From NCBI RefSeq assembly GCF_019802045.1, contig NZ_JAHVHU010000002.1, positions 186,001 through 250,000 on the forward strand: a DNA stretch of 64,000 bases, written 5' to 3'. Source of the stretch: Membranihabitans marinus (GTDB lineage: Bacteria > Bacteroidota > Bacteroidia > Chitinophagales > Saprospiraceae). Made by a program: the position numbers and the translations under genes. Positions 55,819-64,000 of this stretch are shown in pieces (the first letter of the stretch is position 1; each line of letters starts with the position of its first letter). The notes under the pieces were generated by a model. It saw nothing but the letters and a program-made list of their open reading frames with translations, ran no database searches and was not told the origin of the DNA.

Positions 55819-57261
55819 TTATCTGATATTGATTTTTACCACAATATCATCCAAGAAGGCTCCCGCCCGATCTCGCACGGAAAGAATAAATTCATCTGAA
55901 CCTGTGTCCATCCCATTGTGTATATAAAGTAAATTATTTAAATCAATATCCGATTGGGTAAATTTGGAGTCTGCCTGAAGCACGTTTGCACCTTTGATCA
56001 GCCACCCCATTTCAGGAGCTGCTTCCACCGTGTAAATGATGTCATCGGTTGGTGCGCCTTCTACGCTTAGATTCTCGTTTTGGAGCACAAAAACACCTCC
56101 GTTGTTAACGCTGAGATCTTCCTTAGCAACCAATTCGAGGCTACTGTTGCCCGAAGCTATGGTAGCTATCATTCTGGGGGTAAACAAATCTGGGTGCTCC
56201 TTGGAAGCTAATTCATCCGTTTCATCTGATCCCGGCTCACCATCGAGCATTAGTGAAACTCTTCCTTTATGATCTTTTGACTTGAAAAAGTCTGTGATAT
56301 CAAATTCGAATGAACTGACTTTGCTGGTTATTATTGAAGCGATGGGTTCATCTTCCGGAAAGACAGCATTGTCAAAATTCAGACTCAATTCGGACCAGTT
56401 CGTGTCAGGGGTTTCAAATAAATTCAAGTTCACCCCTTTGCCATGGGTAAACTTTATCGCGGTCTCAAATCTGACATCCGTAATCACCCCCGCTTTAGAG
56501 AAACCAGAAAAGTCAAACATCAAAAAAGCTTTCCGATCGTAATTACCGTCTCCGGTGACATTTTTTATTTTTAAGAGAGGATCCTTACCAAAATTCTCTG
56601 TAGATTTTGAGCCTCCATTGATGTAGGTGTCATGTAACGGATATATGGTGTCGGTGACCAGATCGGGTGAGGGGCTGTCGGTATCTCCAGTGGCCACTGA
56701 GTAATAAGTGATTGAATTGACCACATGGATCACTCCATTAGCAGGTTCGAGGTTGGATGTAACAATTTCCCACTGTTTGCTTGTGCCTTCATTGATCAGA
56801 CCAACAAAATTTGTTTTATGTGATAAAAACATGATTTGGCCGTTTTCCGTAGGATAAGAAATCGGATAATTGCTGGTTGCTAATTCAGGGTCTGTGAAAA
56901 TCACGCTCGATTTCACCACATGATATTTTAAAATATTGGACAGAATGGGTCTGGGGATGTCTTCTATCTCAGGATACCCATTTTCTGCCATATATTTTCG
57001 GAAGGCCACATTCTTAGGGAGGATAAAAGTCCGGTCAGAACCCTCATCATACATAGCTTTTAGTCCGGTAAATTCAATGGCGGACTCCATGAACGAAAAA
57101 GAATCTCTCTGCTGTATAAATTCCCAGGCAGACATTCCCAATTTTCCGTCGGATTCTGAGGGTTGATATTTGAAATTTTCCTGAATTTCGCACGAATAAA
57201 ATATCCCTGCTATCAGCAAAAATATTCCAATAAAATTAAACGCATGCCTTTTTATCTTCAT
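55819..57261 (-). CDS. Fasciclin / DNRLRE-like / CSPG-like multidomain lipoprotein (PUL 3)
   Basis: 480 residues from the ATG at 57261, giving a signal ending IFYSC; the ATG at 57315 would overlap the SusD stop. N-terminal FAS1-like domain (TFILPKNVAFRKYMAENGYPEI, ILKYHVVKSSVIF, NGVIHVVNSITYY). The middle is a DNRLRE/CBM96-like sandwich (LHDTYINGGSKSTENFGKDPLLKIKN: quoted pieces are DTYINGG and NFGKDPLLKI; RKAFLMFDFSGF). The C-terminal ~90 residues resemble a cadherin-like CSPG repeat (FTQSDIDLNNLLYIHNG). Adhesion or glycan binding at the surface is likely; it is the accessory binder of PUL 3. Confidence 0.78.
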   Translation of the reverse strand: MKIKRHAFNFIGIFLLIAGIFYSCEIQENFKYQPSESDGKLGMSAWEFIQQRDSFSFMESAIEFTGLKAMYDEGSDRTFILPKNVAFRKYMAENGYPEIEDIPRPILSNILKYHVVKSSVIFTDPELATSNYPISYPTENGQIMFLSHKTNFVGLINEGTSKQWEIVTSNLEPANGVIHVVNSITYYSVATGDTDSPSPDLVTDTIYPLHDTYINGGSKSTENFGKDPLLKIKNVTGDGNYDRKAFLMFDFSGFSKAGVITDVRFETAIKFTHGKGVNLNLFETPDTNWSELSLNFDNAVFPEDEPIASIITSKVSSFEFDITDFFKSKDHKGRVSLMLDGEPGSDETDELASKEHPDLFTPRMIATIASGNSSLELVAKEDLSVNNGGVFVLQNENLSVEGAPTDDIIYTVEAAPEMGWLIKGANVLQADSKFTQSDIDLNNLLYIHNGMDTGSDEFILSVRDRAGAFLDDIVVKINIR

Positions 57262-57298
57262 GATAGAGTGTGTTTTTCTTGAATGAGAATCTGACGTT

Positions 57299-58672
57299 TT
57301 ATTTATAAAATTCATTTTGCTTCAGATTTGGATTTTTATTAATAGCATCTTCATGAATAGGCCACAATAAATTGGCCTCATCTTTTAAGCCATTGATCGG
57401 TTCCATGATTTCAAAAACTTTTCCGGTTCTTATCAGATCAAACCACCGGTGACCTTCAAATGATAGTTCAATCAGTCTCTCATGCAAAATAGCAGTTCCT
57501 AGATCACCGTATAGATCTTCTGCTTGCATTAGATCAAGCGAATTCAGCCCTGCACGGTTTCTTATTCTATTCAATAAGTCAAGAGCCGGTTCTGTTTCAT
57601 GACGCTGGGCGTGAGCTTCGGCTTTTAGAAGCATGATGTCAGCGAGTCGAATGAGGACAATGTTATTGGAAGATGGGGCCGCGCTTTCATCGTTGAATCC
57701 CTCTCCGAAAAATTTCCACACTTTTCGGGGCTCTACCGCAGTGGTATCGTAGATCAGATTTTTTCTCAGATCTTCCGGTTCAAAAGAATTTCTGAACTTT
57801 TCGCTTGGGAAGTAATCGGCATCTGAACCTAAAGCATAAAGAACTCGCATGGCGTTGGTTTGTACCTCATCATACCCTACCTCAAAGATGCTTTCCGAAC
57901 TTAGTCCAAGTGAAAAAATATCATTCCAATTCTGGATAGAGACCAGTGAATACAACGGGTTTTCCAGAACACGCTCCGCAGATTCAATGGCTTCTTCATA
58001 TTTATGGCGCCACATATAGACTTTAGTAAGGAATGCATCTGCAGCTCCTTGGGTGATGAGAACCCGGTTTTTTTCTCCTCCATAGCTTTCAGCGCAATGC
58101 AGAGACGCATAGGTGAGATCTTCTTCTATCTGATCGAGTACTACCTCTTTGTTTGTTCTGGTAACAAACAATTCCTGGTCAATATTTTCATAAGGCTCAA
58201 GAATAAGCGGTACGTCTCCCCATATCCGGACCAGATAGAAATATGCGATGGCTCTCGCCGCTCTCGCCTGGCCCATCAATCGATCTCCGAACTGACTCTC
58301 TTCTGCTTCAAAGATTCCCGGAATATATTTTATGACGTAATTTGCACGACTGATGACCCGGTAAAGATTATTCCATCGTGCAGACCTGATGACCGGGGTG
58401 AGTTGGTTTTCTTTCAGAGCATAAGGGTCGCCGGAATGACGGGTCTGAACTGCATCTGCTCTTCCTTCCCCCCAGTATGCAAAATCAACCCGGAAGGTAG
58501 ATTGGAGTCCATTGTATATTCCGTATACACCAGCCTGAGCATCACTGGGTTTTTCATAAAATTTCTGGGCTGAAAAGCTGCTTATGGGGTCTTTGTCCAA
58601 AAAAGATCCATTGCATGATACCATCAGAAGGACCAACGTTATGCTTATAATATGATTCATCAAATTCTTCAT
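57299..58672 (-). CDS. SusD/RagB-family lipoprotein (PUL 3)
   Basis: 457 residues, signal ending LMVSC. Landmarks: GSFLDKDPISSFSAQKFYEKPSDAQAGVYGIY (quoted pieces: LDKDPISSFS, AGVYGIY), ARAIAYFYLVRIWGDVPLI (TPR core), NIVLIRLADIMLLKAEAHAQ, RNRAGL, ERLIELSFEGHRWFDLIRTG and the C-terminal NPNLKQNEFYK. It is shorter than the SusD proteins of PULs 1 and 2. The gap to the SusC stop is 11 bp, and the accessory lipoprotein gene follows 37 bp later. It should form the surface lid of the adjacent SusC. Confidence 0.93.
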   Translation of the reverse strand: MKNLMNHIISITLVLLMVSCNGSFLDKDPISSFSAQKFYEKPSDAQAGVYGIYNGLQSTFRVDFAYWGEGRADAVQTRHSGDPYALKENQLTPVIRSARWNNLYRVISRANYVIKYIPGIFEAEESQFGDRLMGQARAARAIAYFYLVRIWGDVPLILEPYENIDQELFVTRTNKEVVLDQIEEDLTYASLHCAESYGGEKNRVLITQGAADAFLTKVYMWRHKYEEAIESAERVLENPLYSLVSIQNWNDIFSLGLSSESIFEVGYDEVQTNAMRVLYALGSDADYFPSEKFRNSFEPEDLRKNLIYDTTAVEPRKVWKFFGEGFNDESAAPSSNNIVLIRLADIMLLKAEAHAQRHETEPALDLLNRIRNRAGLNSLDLMQAEDLYGDLGTAILHERLIELSFEGHRWFDLIRTGKVFEIMEPINGLKDEANLLWPIHEDAINKNPNLKQNEFYK

Positions 58673-58683
58673 TGTTTTTATTT

Positions 58684-61600
58684 TTATAGTCCGATGTTCA
58701 ATCCAAAAATAAAGGTTCGATTCTGGGGGTAGGAACCTTCGTCTACCCCGACCCTCAATCCTGAATAGGAACTTACGTCAGGATCAAATCCCGTGTAATG
58801 TGTCCAGGTAATCAAGTTGGTAGCCGAAACGAAAGCAGATATTTTATGTAGTCCTGTTTTCTGGATAAGATTCTGAGGTAATGAATATCTTAAGTTGATG
58901 TTTTTGAGCTTTAGGTAAGAACCATCTTCTACCCAGCGACTTTGTACTCTGCTATCCGATTGCTTCGGATCATCTCGTACCGGCTTTGGAAAATCGGTGA
59001 TGTCACCTTGTTTCCGCCACCGATGAAGCGCATCCGTCGATAAGTTATTATACCGGACTACTGAATTTCTCTGATGATTGATCTCGCTGTAAATATCATT
59101 ACCATATGAGAACTGGAAAAATACATTCAAAGCAAAATTCCCGTAAGAAAATTCATTGGTGAATCCACCAAAGAAACTTGGTTCAGCATTTCCAATGATT
59201 TGCCTGTCATCCTCATTAATAACGTTATCTCCATTCAGATCATGCCAAATGGGGTCCCCGCCTTCAAATGCTGGACCTGAAGCACCATGAGTTACATTGT
59301 TGATATTGTCTTCATCACTGGCATATACACCATCAAACCGCCATCCATAAAAAATACCAATGGGATGCCCCTCCTTTAAAATGTGGTAATTACCATTTCG
59401 GATATAACCGTTAGTCAGCAGGTTTTCCGGGAGAGAAGTGACTTTATTCCTGTTCAGGGCCAGATTTATACTACTGGTCCATGAAAACCGGCCTGTGAGA
59501 TTTTGTGTGGTTAGGACAAATTCGACCCCTTTATTTTCAATGCTGCCAATGTTCTGAGTGATGTAAGAGAATCCGGTAGTCTGAGGTATGGGCACGTTGT
59601 ACAATAGATCTTTGGTCTTTTTTACGTACCAGTCCGCCTGAAACGTTAGGCGATAGGAGAAAAAAGAAAGATCAAGCCCCGCATTATATTGTGTCGTGGT
59701 TTCCCAGGTTAGTCCGGTATTGGGCATCACACTGGGTACCGCGCCCGGAAAATCCAGGTACTTGCCTTCCAGACTAAATTCACCTTGCGAAGTATAATCT
59801 CCAATAGCTTCATTTCCTGTCTTTCCTGCGCTAAAACGCAACTTTCCATCGCTCAGAAATGATATATCGTCAAATAATGATTCTTCAGAAAACCGCCAAC
59901 CAGCGGAAGCAGATGGGAAATAGCCAAATCGCTTTTTCGTTCCAAATCTCGAAGAACCATCCGTTCTGATGTTTAGTTCAATCAAATACCTGGAAAGATA
60001 ATCGTATGAGATTCTGCCAAAAAGTGAAAACATGGAATGTTCCGATGCTACATTCACACCCTGGTTGGATATGACACTGGCTGCGTTCATAGTGCGGATA
60101 TCATCGCTTGGAAAAAATTTTCCATCCAGTCCGGTTCGGTCAAAACGCCATTTCTGAAAACTAAGTCCCATAATCGCACCTAGATTGTGCGCCTCGTTGA
60201 GCGTTTTATCATAACTTAAATAGCTTTCATTTCCCCAGGTCGTATTGTCAGTAGATCTGACCGACCCGGTATTGTATCCCTCTCTGTAATCCAAAATAGA
60301 TGGCATGAAATTGTCTTCTTTCATAGAGGTATAATCAAAGTTCAGATTGCTTCTTAAACGGAGATCGTTGGTGATTTGGAATTCCAGGTATTGACTCCCA
60401 ATAAACCGGTTGCTCTTATTCAGGTTAGTCGCATACAAGGCAATACCCACTGGATTTCTTCGGCCGATAGCATATCCATTTAGCGATCCATCCGGCAGGT
60501 ACATGGACATACTGGGAGGTCTTATCAAAAGCTCTCGGATCACACTCCTGTTTCCTGTGCCACTTGCATTGATCCGATTATTATTGGAATTGGTGTACGA
60601 TATGCTTTGTCCGATTTTTAGTCTTTCAGAGATATTGATATCTGTATTTAGACGCGAGGTAATTCTTCGGTAGTTGGAATTTAAAATAATGCCATCCTGG
60701 TCCAGAAAAGATGAGCTCCAGGCATATTTTACATTTTCATTTCCTCCTCGTACGGATAAGTCCACTTTGTATTGTGGAGCTTTTCTCATCAATTCATTTT
60801 GCCAATCTACGTCTCCGTTATTTACGGGGTTCAGTGAATCAATAATGGAGAAATAGGGTTCTTCGTTGTTGTCAAGATTTTTATAGGAGTCCAGGATGAC
60901 CTGACGATATTGCGTGGCATTCAACACACTCAGATGGCGGGTAATCTCGCTGACCCCTGTCGTGAGGTTAACATTCACCTCCGGTTTTCCTGCAATTCCT
61001 CGCTTGGTAGTAATCATGACTACTCCATTAGCAGCACGGGACCCATAGATAGCGGTCGATGCAGCATCTTTAAGTACTTCAATTGAAATAATATCCGAAG
61101 GGTTAATGTCTGCTAGAGGATTTAATCCAAAATTCTCCGAACCATTAAGAGAAGAAAGAGAATTTGATTCGATGGGTATGCCATCCACTACAAATAAAGG
61201 ATTATTGCCCGAATTTAAAGAAGAGTTTCCTCTTACTCGAATAGTCATTTCACCACCCGGTGCACCTGAATTCGAAGTGACCATGACTCCGGCTGCTCTG
61301 CCCTGTAGAACTGTAATGGGGTCCTGAACATTCGAAGAAGCTATATCGTCCGCTCCAACAGATACGATAGAACCCGTCACATCTCTTTTGTTCCGTGTGC
61401 CATAGCCGACAACCACTACTTCATCCAGGGTCTGGGCATCTTCGCGCATCACAATACTTATTATGGAATCCCCCTTGACAGGAACCTCCTGACTTTTATA
61501 TCCAATATAAGAGACGACCAATAGGGCCTGCTCATCAATATTGCTCAATGTAAAACGTCCATCCAAATCAGTGGTGGTTCCCTTATTGGTTCCCTTGACC

Positions 61601-62133
61601 AGAATGTTGACTCCCACGAGAGGTTCATCATCGGCGTTGACTACCTGACCATTTATATCAATATTGTCTTCATGATCACGTACAGATTTATAAAACTCTT
61701 TCAAAGATAATTGACCACTTTTCGGTTTCCTGTATAACCGGATTCCTGTTTCATTTTCCAGATTTCTGAGGGAGTTGATCTTGCGCTCCATTTTACGTAT
61801 TCTTCTCGAATTCGCATTGTGCTCCGAATACAGAAGATAGTATTTGGAGTCAATAGACTTATATTTCAGATCAAGACCATTCAGAAGTCTGTGGATAGCC
61901 GTTTCAAAACTTTCTTCCTCATTAATCTGAAAAGAAACTTCAATGTTTTTGACCAAGCTCGTTTTGTAAGAAAAAAGCACTGTATAATGTTCGCTGAGAT
62001 TGTTCAAGGCTACATCTAATTTGCACGGTTTGCAATCAGGCTCTTGATGGTCTCTTGCTTGCATTTGCGATATTGTCGCTGTGAAAAAAAGCAGTAAAAA
62101 AATACCCTTTGAATATTTAAATAGTTTCATCAT
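58684..62133 (-). CDS. SusC/RagA-family TonB-dependent transporter with STN domain (PUL 3)
   Basis: 1149 residues with a signal peptide (GIFLLLFFTATISQMQA). STN domain ~38-102 (KLDVALNNLSEHYTVLFSY to SKYYLLYSEH), a charged helix-prone linker ~103-158 (RRIRKMERKINSLRNLE), CarboxypepD_reg domain ~160-240 (NGQVVNADDEPLVGVNILVKG), SusC box DEVVVVGYGTRN, plug (FVVDGIPIESNSLS, DAASTAIYGSRAANGVV) and barrel. Its CarboxypepD_reg domain is strikingly similar to that of the PUL 2 SusC (GTNKGTTTDLDGRFTLSNID against GTNKGTTTDIDGRFTLNDID). It lies 53 bp after the FecR gene. Confidence 0.95.
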   Translation of the reverse strand: MMKLFKYSKGIFLLLFFTATISQMQARDHQEPDCKPCKLDVALNNLSEHYTVLFSYKTSLVKNIEVSFQINEEESFETAIHRLLNGLDLKYKSIDSKYYLLYSEHNANSRRIRKMERKINSLRNLENETGIRLYRKPKSGQLSLKEFYKSVRDHEDNIDINGQVVNADDEPLVGVNILVKGTNKGTTTDLDGRFTLSNIDEQALLVVSYIGYKSQEVPVKGDSIISIVMREDAQTLDEVVVVGYGTRNKRDVTGSIVSVGADDIASSNVQDPITVLQGRAAGVMVTSNSGAPGGEMTIRVRGNSSLNSGNNPLFVVDGIPIESNSLSSLNGSENFGLNPLADINPSDIISIEVLKDAASTAIYGSRAANGVVMITTKRGIAGKPEVNVNLTTGVSEITRHLSVLNATQYRQVILDSYKNLDNNEEPYFSIIDSLNPVNNGDVDWQNELMRKAPQYKVDLSVRGGNENVKYAWSSSFLDQDGIILNSNYRRITSRLNTDINISERLKIGQSISYTNSNNNRINASGTGNRSVIRELLIRPPSMSMYLPDGSLNGYAIGRRNPVGIALYATNLNKSNRFIGSQYLEFQITNDLRLRSNLNFDYTSMKEDNFMPSILDYREGYNTGSVRSTDNTTWGNESYLSYDKTLNEAHNLGAIMGLSFQKWRFDRTGLDGKFFPSDDIRTMNAASVISNQGVNVASEHSMFSLFGRISYDYLSRYLIELNIRTDGSSRFGTKKRFGYFPSASAGWRFSEESLFDDISFLSDGKLRFSAGKTGNEAIGDYTSQGEFSLEGKYLDFPGAVPSVMPNTGLTWETTTQYNAGLDLSFFSYRLTFQADWYVKKTKDLLYNVPIPQTTGFSYITQNIGSIENKGVEFVLTTQNLTGRFSWTSSINLALNRNKVTSLPENLLTNGYIRNGNYHILKEGHPIGIFYGWRFDGVYASDEDNINNVTHGASGPAFEGGDPIWHDLNGDNVINEDDRQIIGNAEPSFFGGFTNEFSYGNFALNVFFQFSYGNDIYSEINHQRNSVVRYNNLSTDALHRWRKQGDITDFPKPVRDDPKQSDSRVQSRWVEDGSYLKLKNINLRYSLPQNLIQKTGLHKISAFVSATNLITWTHYTGFDPDVSSYSGLRVGVDEGSYPQNRTFIFGLNIGL

Positions 62134-62186
62134 TCTGTTTTATTTGAATTCATGTATGAGCTTGCGATTGTATGTAGCTTAATACC

Positions 62187-63149
62187 TTAATGGTTTGTTG
62201 TTTTTATTTTGAGTGGAACTTGTACCAGGTCTTGAATAATATCCATGGCTTTCCTTTTGTCTGTAATAGGGAATATGACAGTGAATTTTTGATTCAGCAA
62301 CTCGCTGTCCGACACTGTATAACTCACTCCAAAAACATTTTCATATTCCTTGAATATCTGAGTTAATTTGACATCCTTCAGTATCATGGAACCTTCCTTC
62401 CAATTGCCAGCAGAACGGGGAACTGGGGAGCTTGAACTGGATAACGATCCTTTGTGATCAAAACCTGCTTCTTCACCGGGAACCATCATCAGTGAATCAT
62501 TCTTATCCAAAGCTCGAAGTTTTACGGATCCTTCCTCCAGGTAAACCCTTGTTGCTATATTTCTTGTATTGACGTTAAATTCTGTACCCAGGACTTCGAC
62601 GTTCAAATCCCTGGTATGAACTACAAACTTTTTGTGGCTTTTCAAATCCTTACGTACCTCAAACCAAGCTTCTCCCTTGAGTGAGACAGTGCGTACTTCC
62701 TGAGAAGTCCATCGGCGGGAATAGCTTATTTCCGAATTGGCATTGAGCCTGACCAGCGTATTATCAGGCAATTTAATTTCTACAATTTCTCCAAAGTCGG
62801 ATTTAATCACTACCGGTGAATTTAAATAGTACATTAGTCCCAGCCCGCTTATTAATAAAAATGCCAAACTCGCTGCCACTTTGGGCCACCATGAACCGAA
62901 CTTTCTAACTTTGCCGGATTTTGTTGTCTGTTCTTTGCGAATCTTGTTGCTTAGTTTTGTTCGAATGTTTAATGCCTTTTTTTGATCTATGGCTTCAGCG
63001 TTCTCCAGATCAAGCCATTTCTGTTCCAAAATTTCAGCATCCTTAAATTCTTCCTTCCGGTTTAACCATATGAGGAGTTGCTCCAGTTCTTCTGGTGAAA
63101 TGGTTTGGTCGGTCAGTTTTTCTAACAGTTTTTTATAATAATGGGACAT
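62187..63149 (-). CDS. FecR-family anti-sigma factor (PUL 3)
   Basis: 320 residues: a cytoplasmic part (~1-88), TM at ~90-108 (VAASLAFLLISGLGLMYYL), and a periplasmic FecR domain (SDFGEIVEIKLPDNTLVRLN, LKGEAWFEVRKDL, NVEVLGTEFNVNTRN). It ends in an STN-like segment (LTQIFKEYENVFGVSYTVSD). It is the partner of the STN-bearing SusC downstream and of the divergent ECF sigma gene, 166 bp apart. It is the first gene of the PUL 3 operon. Confidence 0.92.
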   Translation of the reverse strand: MSHYYKKLLEKLTDQTISPEELEQLLIWLNRKEEFKDAEILEQKWLDLENAEAIDQKKALNIRTKLSNKIRKEQTTKSGKVRKFGSWWPKVAASLAFLLISGLGLMYYLNSPVVIKSDFGEIVEIKLPDNTLVRLNANSEISYSRRWTSQEVRTVSLKGEAWFEVRKDLKSHKKFVVHTRDLNVEVLGTEFNVNTRNIATRVYLEEGSVKLRALDKNDSLMMVPGEEAGFDHKGSLSSSSSPVPRSAGNWKEGSMILKDVKLTQIFKEYENVFGVSYTVSDSELLNQKFTVIFPITDKRKAMDIIQDLVQVPLKIKTTNH

Positions 63150-63315
63150 AAAAAAGCATTGTAATTTTTATTAGGGACGTGTTTTTTGACGTCTTCTTAC
63201 CTAGTAACCAATGCACAAGGGCGGATGTACTAGTTGTTTTGTAATTATTTTTCCAGTAATTTCCCGTTTTGGAAAATTTAAGGATTGGTTTTTGCCCTAT
63301 TGAAATCTTAATACA

Positions 63316-63888
63316 ATGCCGGGATGGAAAAGAAATATTGAAGAGGATGGTTTTGAAGATAAGTTCGATATGGTGTATCATGAAAATTTGGATCGGGTCT
63401 ATCGGTATGTAGTTTCGATTATACATCATGATACGATCGCAGAAGATATTGCTGCAGAAGTCTTTTTTACGGTTTGGAAAAAACGGGAGACGTTATTACA
63501 ATATGACAACGTCGTGGGACTGCTGTATAAGATTAGCAGAGACCTGTCGATGAATTATCTTAAATCCCTGGCCAATGACCGGCGGAAAAAAGAAGAGTTT
63601 TTTCACTATTATTTTGGTCTGGGTATGGCAAATGATGAACATATCCTGCGTGAAAAGCAATTCTCTGCTCTGGAACAGGCCATCGAGCAATTACCAGAAA
63701 GGTGCCGGGAGGTCGTCAGAATGAAATTCCTTCTTGGTAAATCACTGAAAGAAATTGCTGCTGAACTCCATATTTCAGTAAATACGGTACAAAATCATTT
63801 GACCAGAGGAAAGTTTATGATTAGGGAATTAATCCAATCCGATGAATCATTATTGATACTTGCTGCCTTTATACCTGGTTTTCTATGA
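63316..63888 (+). CDS. ECF sigma factor (PUL 3)
   Basis: 190 residues. Region 2: YHENLDRVYRYVVSIIHHDTIAEDIAAEVFFTVWKK (pieces DRVYRYVVSI, EDIAAEVFFTVW), then YKISRDLSMNYLK. Region 4: AIEQLPERCREVVRMKFLLGKSLKEIAAELHISVNTVQNHLTRGK (pieces LPERCREVVRMKFLLG, EIAAELHISVNTVQNHL). Typical Bacteroidota PUL sigma factor. Like its PUL 2 counterpart it is divergent from its FecR partner. It should direct transcription of the FecR-SusC-SusD-fasciclin-GH16 operon. Confidence 0.93.
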   Translation: MPGWKRNIEEDGFEDKFDMVYHENLDRVYRYVVSIIHHDTIAEDIAAEVFFTVWKKRETLLQYDNVVGLLYKISRDLSMNYLKSLANDRRKKEEFFHYYFGLGMANDEHILREKQFSALEQAIEQLPERCREVVRMKFLLGKSLKEIAAELHISVNTVQNHLTRGKFMIRELIQSDESLLILAAFIPGFL

Positions 63889-63965
63889 AAATCAGTGTGA
63901 TGTAGCCGTCTTGATAATTCCATTGCGGTCGGAAACTCAAGAACTTAAGCTGATTGGATAAAAAA

Positions 63966-63989
63966 AGGCTCCTGGAATTCCAGAAGCCT
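63966..63989 (-). terminator. Hairpin terminator near the right edge of the window
   Basis: AGGCT and AGCCT arms surround the palindromic CTGGAATTCCAG (63971-63982). Read leftward the stem is followed by seven T residues (63966-63960 as A on the plus strand), a proper intrinsic terminator. It would end a leftward operon lying to the right of the window. It matches 54990-55013 in 22 of 24 bases. Confidence 0.7.
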
Positions 63990-64000
63990 CCTTGCCATTA

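Noticed and set aside
58004-58573. Plus-strand ORF of 189 codons
   Set aside because: Antisense to the PUL 3 SusD gene.
1-64000. CRISPR array, tRNA, rRNA, complete insertion sequence or prophage
   Set aside because: No regularly spaced direct repeats, no RNA gene signatures, and no transposase, integrase or phage structural gene were seen on either strand.

Overview
The window looks like a chromosomal segment of a Bacteroidota bacterium, probably an environmental or marine polysaccharide degrader of the Saprospiria/Cytophagia type. The evidence is three SusC/SusD pairs, two FecR anti-sigma/ECF sigma modules, lipoproteins with Bacteroidota-type lipoboxes, a type IX secretion C-terminal sorting domain, a propeller/Y_Y_Y/LytS histidine kinase, sulfatases and a TAnnTTTG-type promoter box. 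The lineage is inferred from gene content only; no rRNA, tRNA or CRISPR array was seen.

Layout. 1-2.1 kb: the tail of a secreted type IX cargo protein, then a repeat-rich non-coding stretch. 2.1-6.6 kb: housekeeping or stress genes (UspA-like protein; a VOC/DUF1697/GlxA-like regulator operon; divergent AHSA1 and tandem VOC genes). 6.9-27.4 kb: a large leftward polysaccharide-utilisation region (PUL 1) with a TIM-barrel epimerase, ThuA-like protein, MFS transporter, two DUF4998/DUF5000-type surface lipoproteins, SusD, SusC, two sulfatases, an NHL-type propeller protein, a five-bladed-propeller glycosidase-like lipoprotein and a GHL10-type glycosidase. 27.6-31.9 kb: a Uma2 nuclease divergent from a SWIM/SNF2 helicase. 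32.3-37.9 kb: a c-type cytochrome, a small lipoprotein, a small outer-membrane barrel and a LytS/LytTR-type two-component pair. 38.1-49.6 kb: PUL 2 (beta-helix enzyme, DUF4091/GH123-like enzyme, SusD, STN-type SusC, FecR, divergent ECF sigma). 50.3-54.9 kb: beta-helix/PDZ lipoprotein, alkaline-phosphatase-like protein, metallophosphoesterase. 55.0-63.9 kb: PUL 3 (GH16-like lipoprotein, fasciclin/DNRLRE-like lipoprotein, SusD, STN-type SusC, FecR, divergent ECF sigma).

How it fits together. PULs 2 and 3 carry their own trans-envelope switch: ligand loading of the STN-bearing SusC would signal through FecR to the ECF sigma factor. The PUL 1 SusC lacks an STN domain and has no sigma/FecR pair, so it needs another regulator. 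A 16-bp direct-repeat motif found upstream of both its SusC gene and the MFS gene is a candidate operator for that regulator.

The non-coding DNA is the most unusual part. There are three arrays of short palindromes with different stems but a similar build. A ~155-bp dispersed element is present in two inverted copies 13 kb apart. Two operon-end hairpins are nearly identical. Two decayed genes were found: a DUF4143-type ATPase and a type IX sorting domain.
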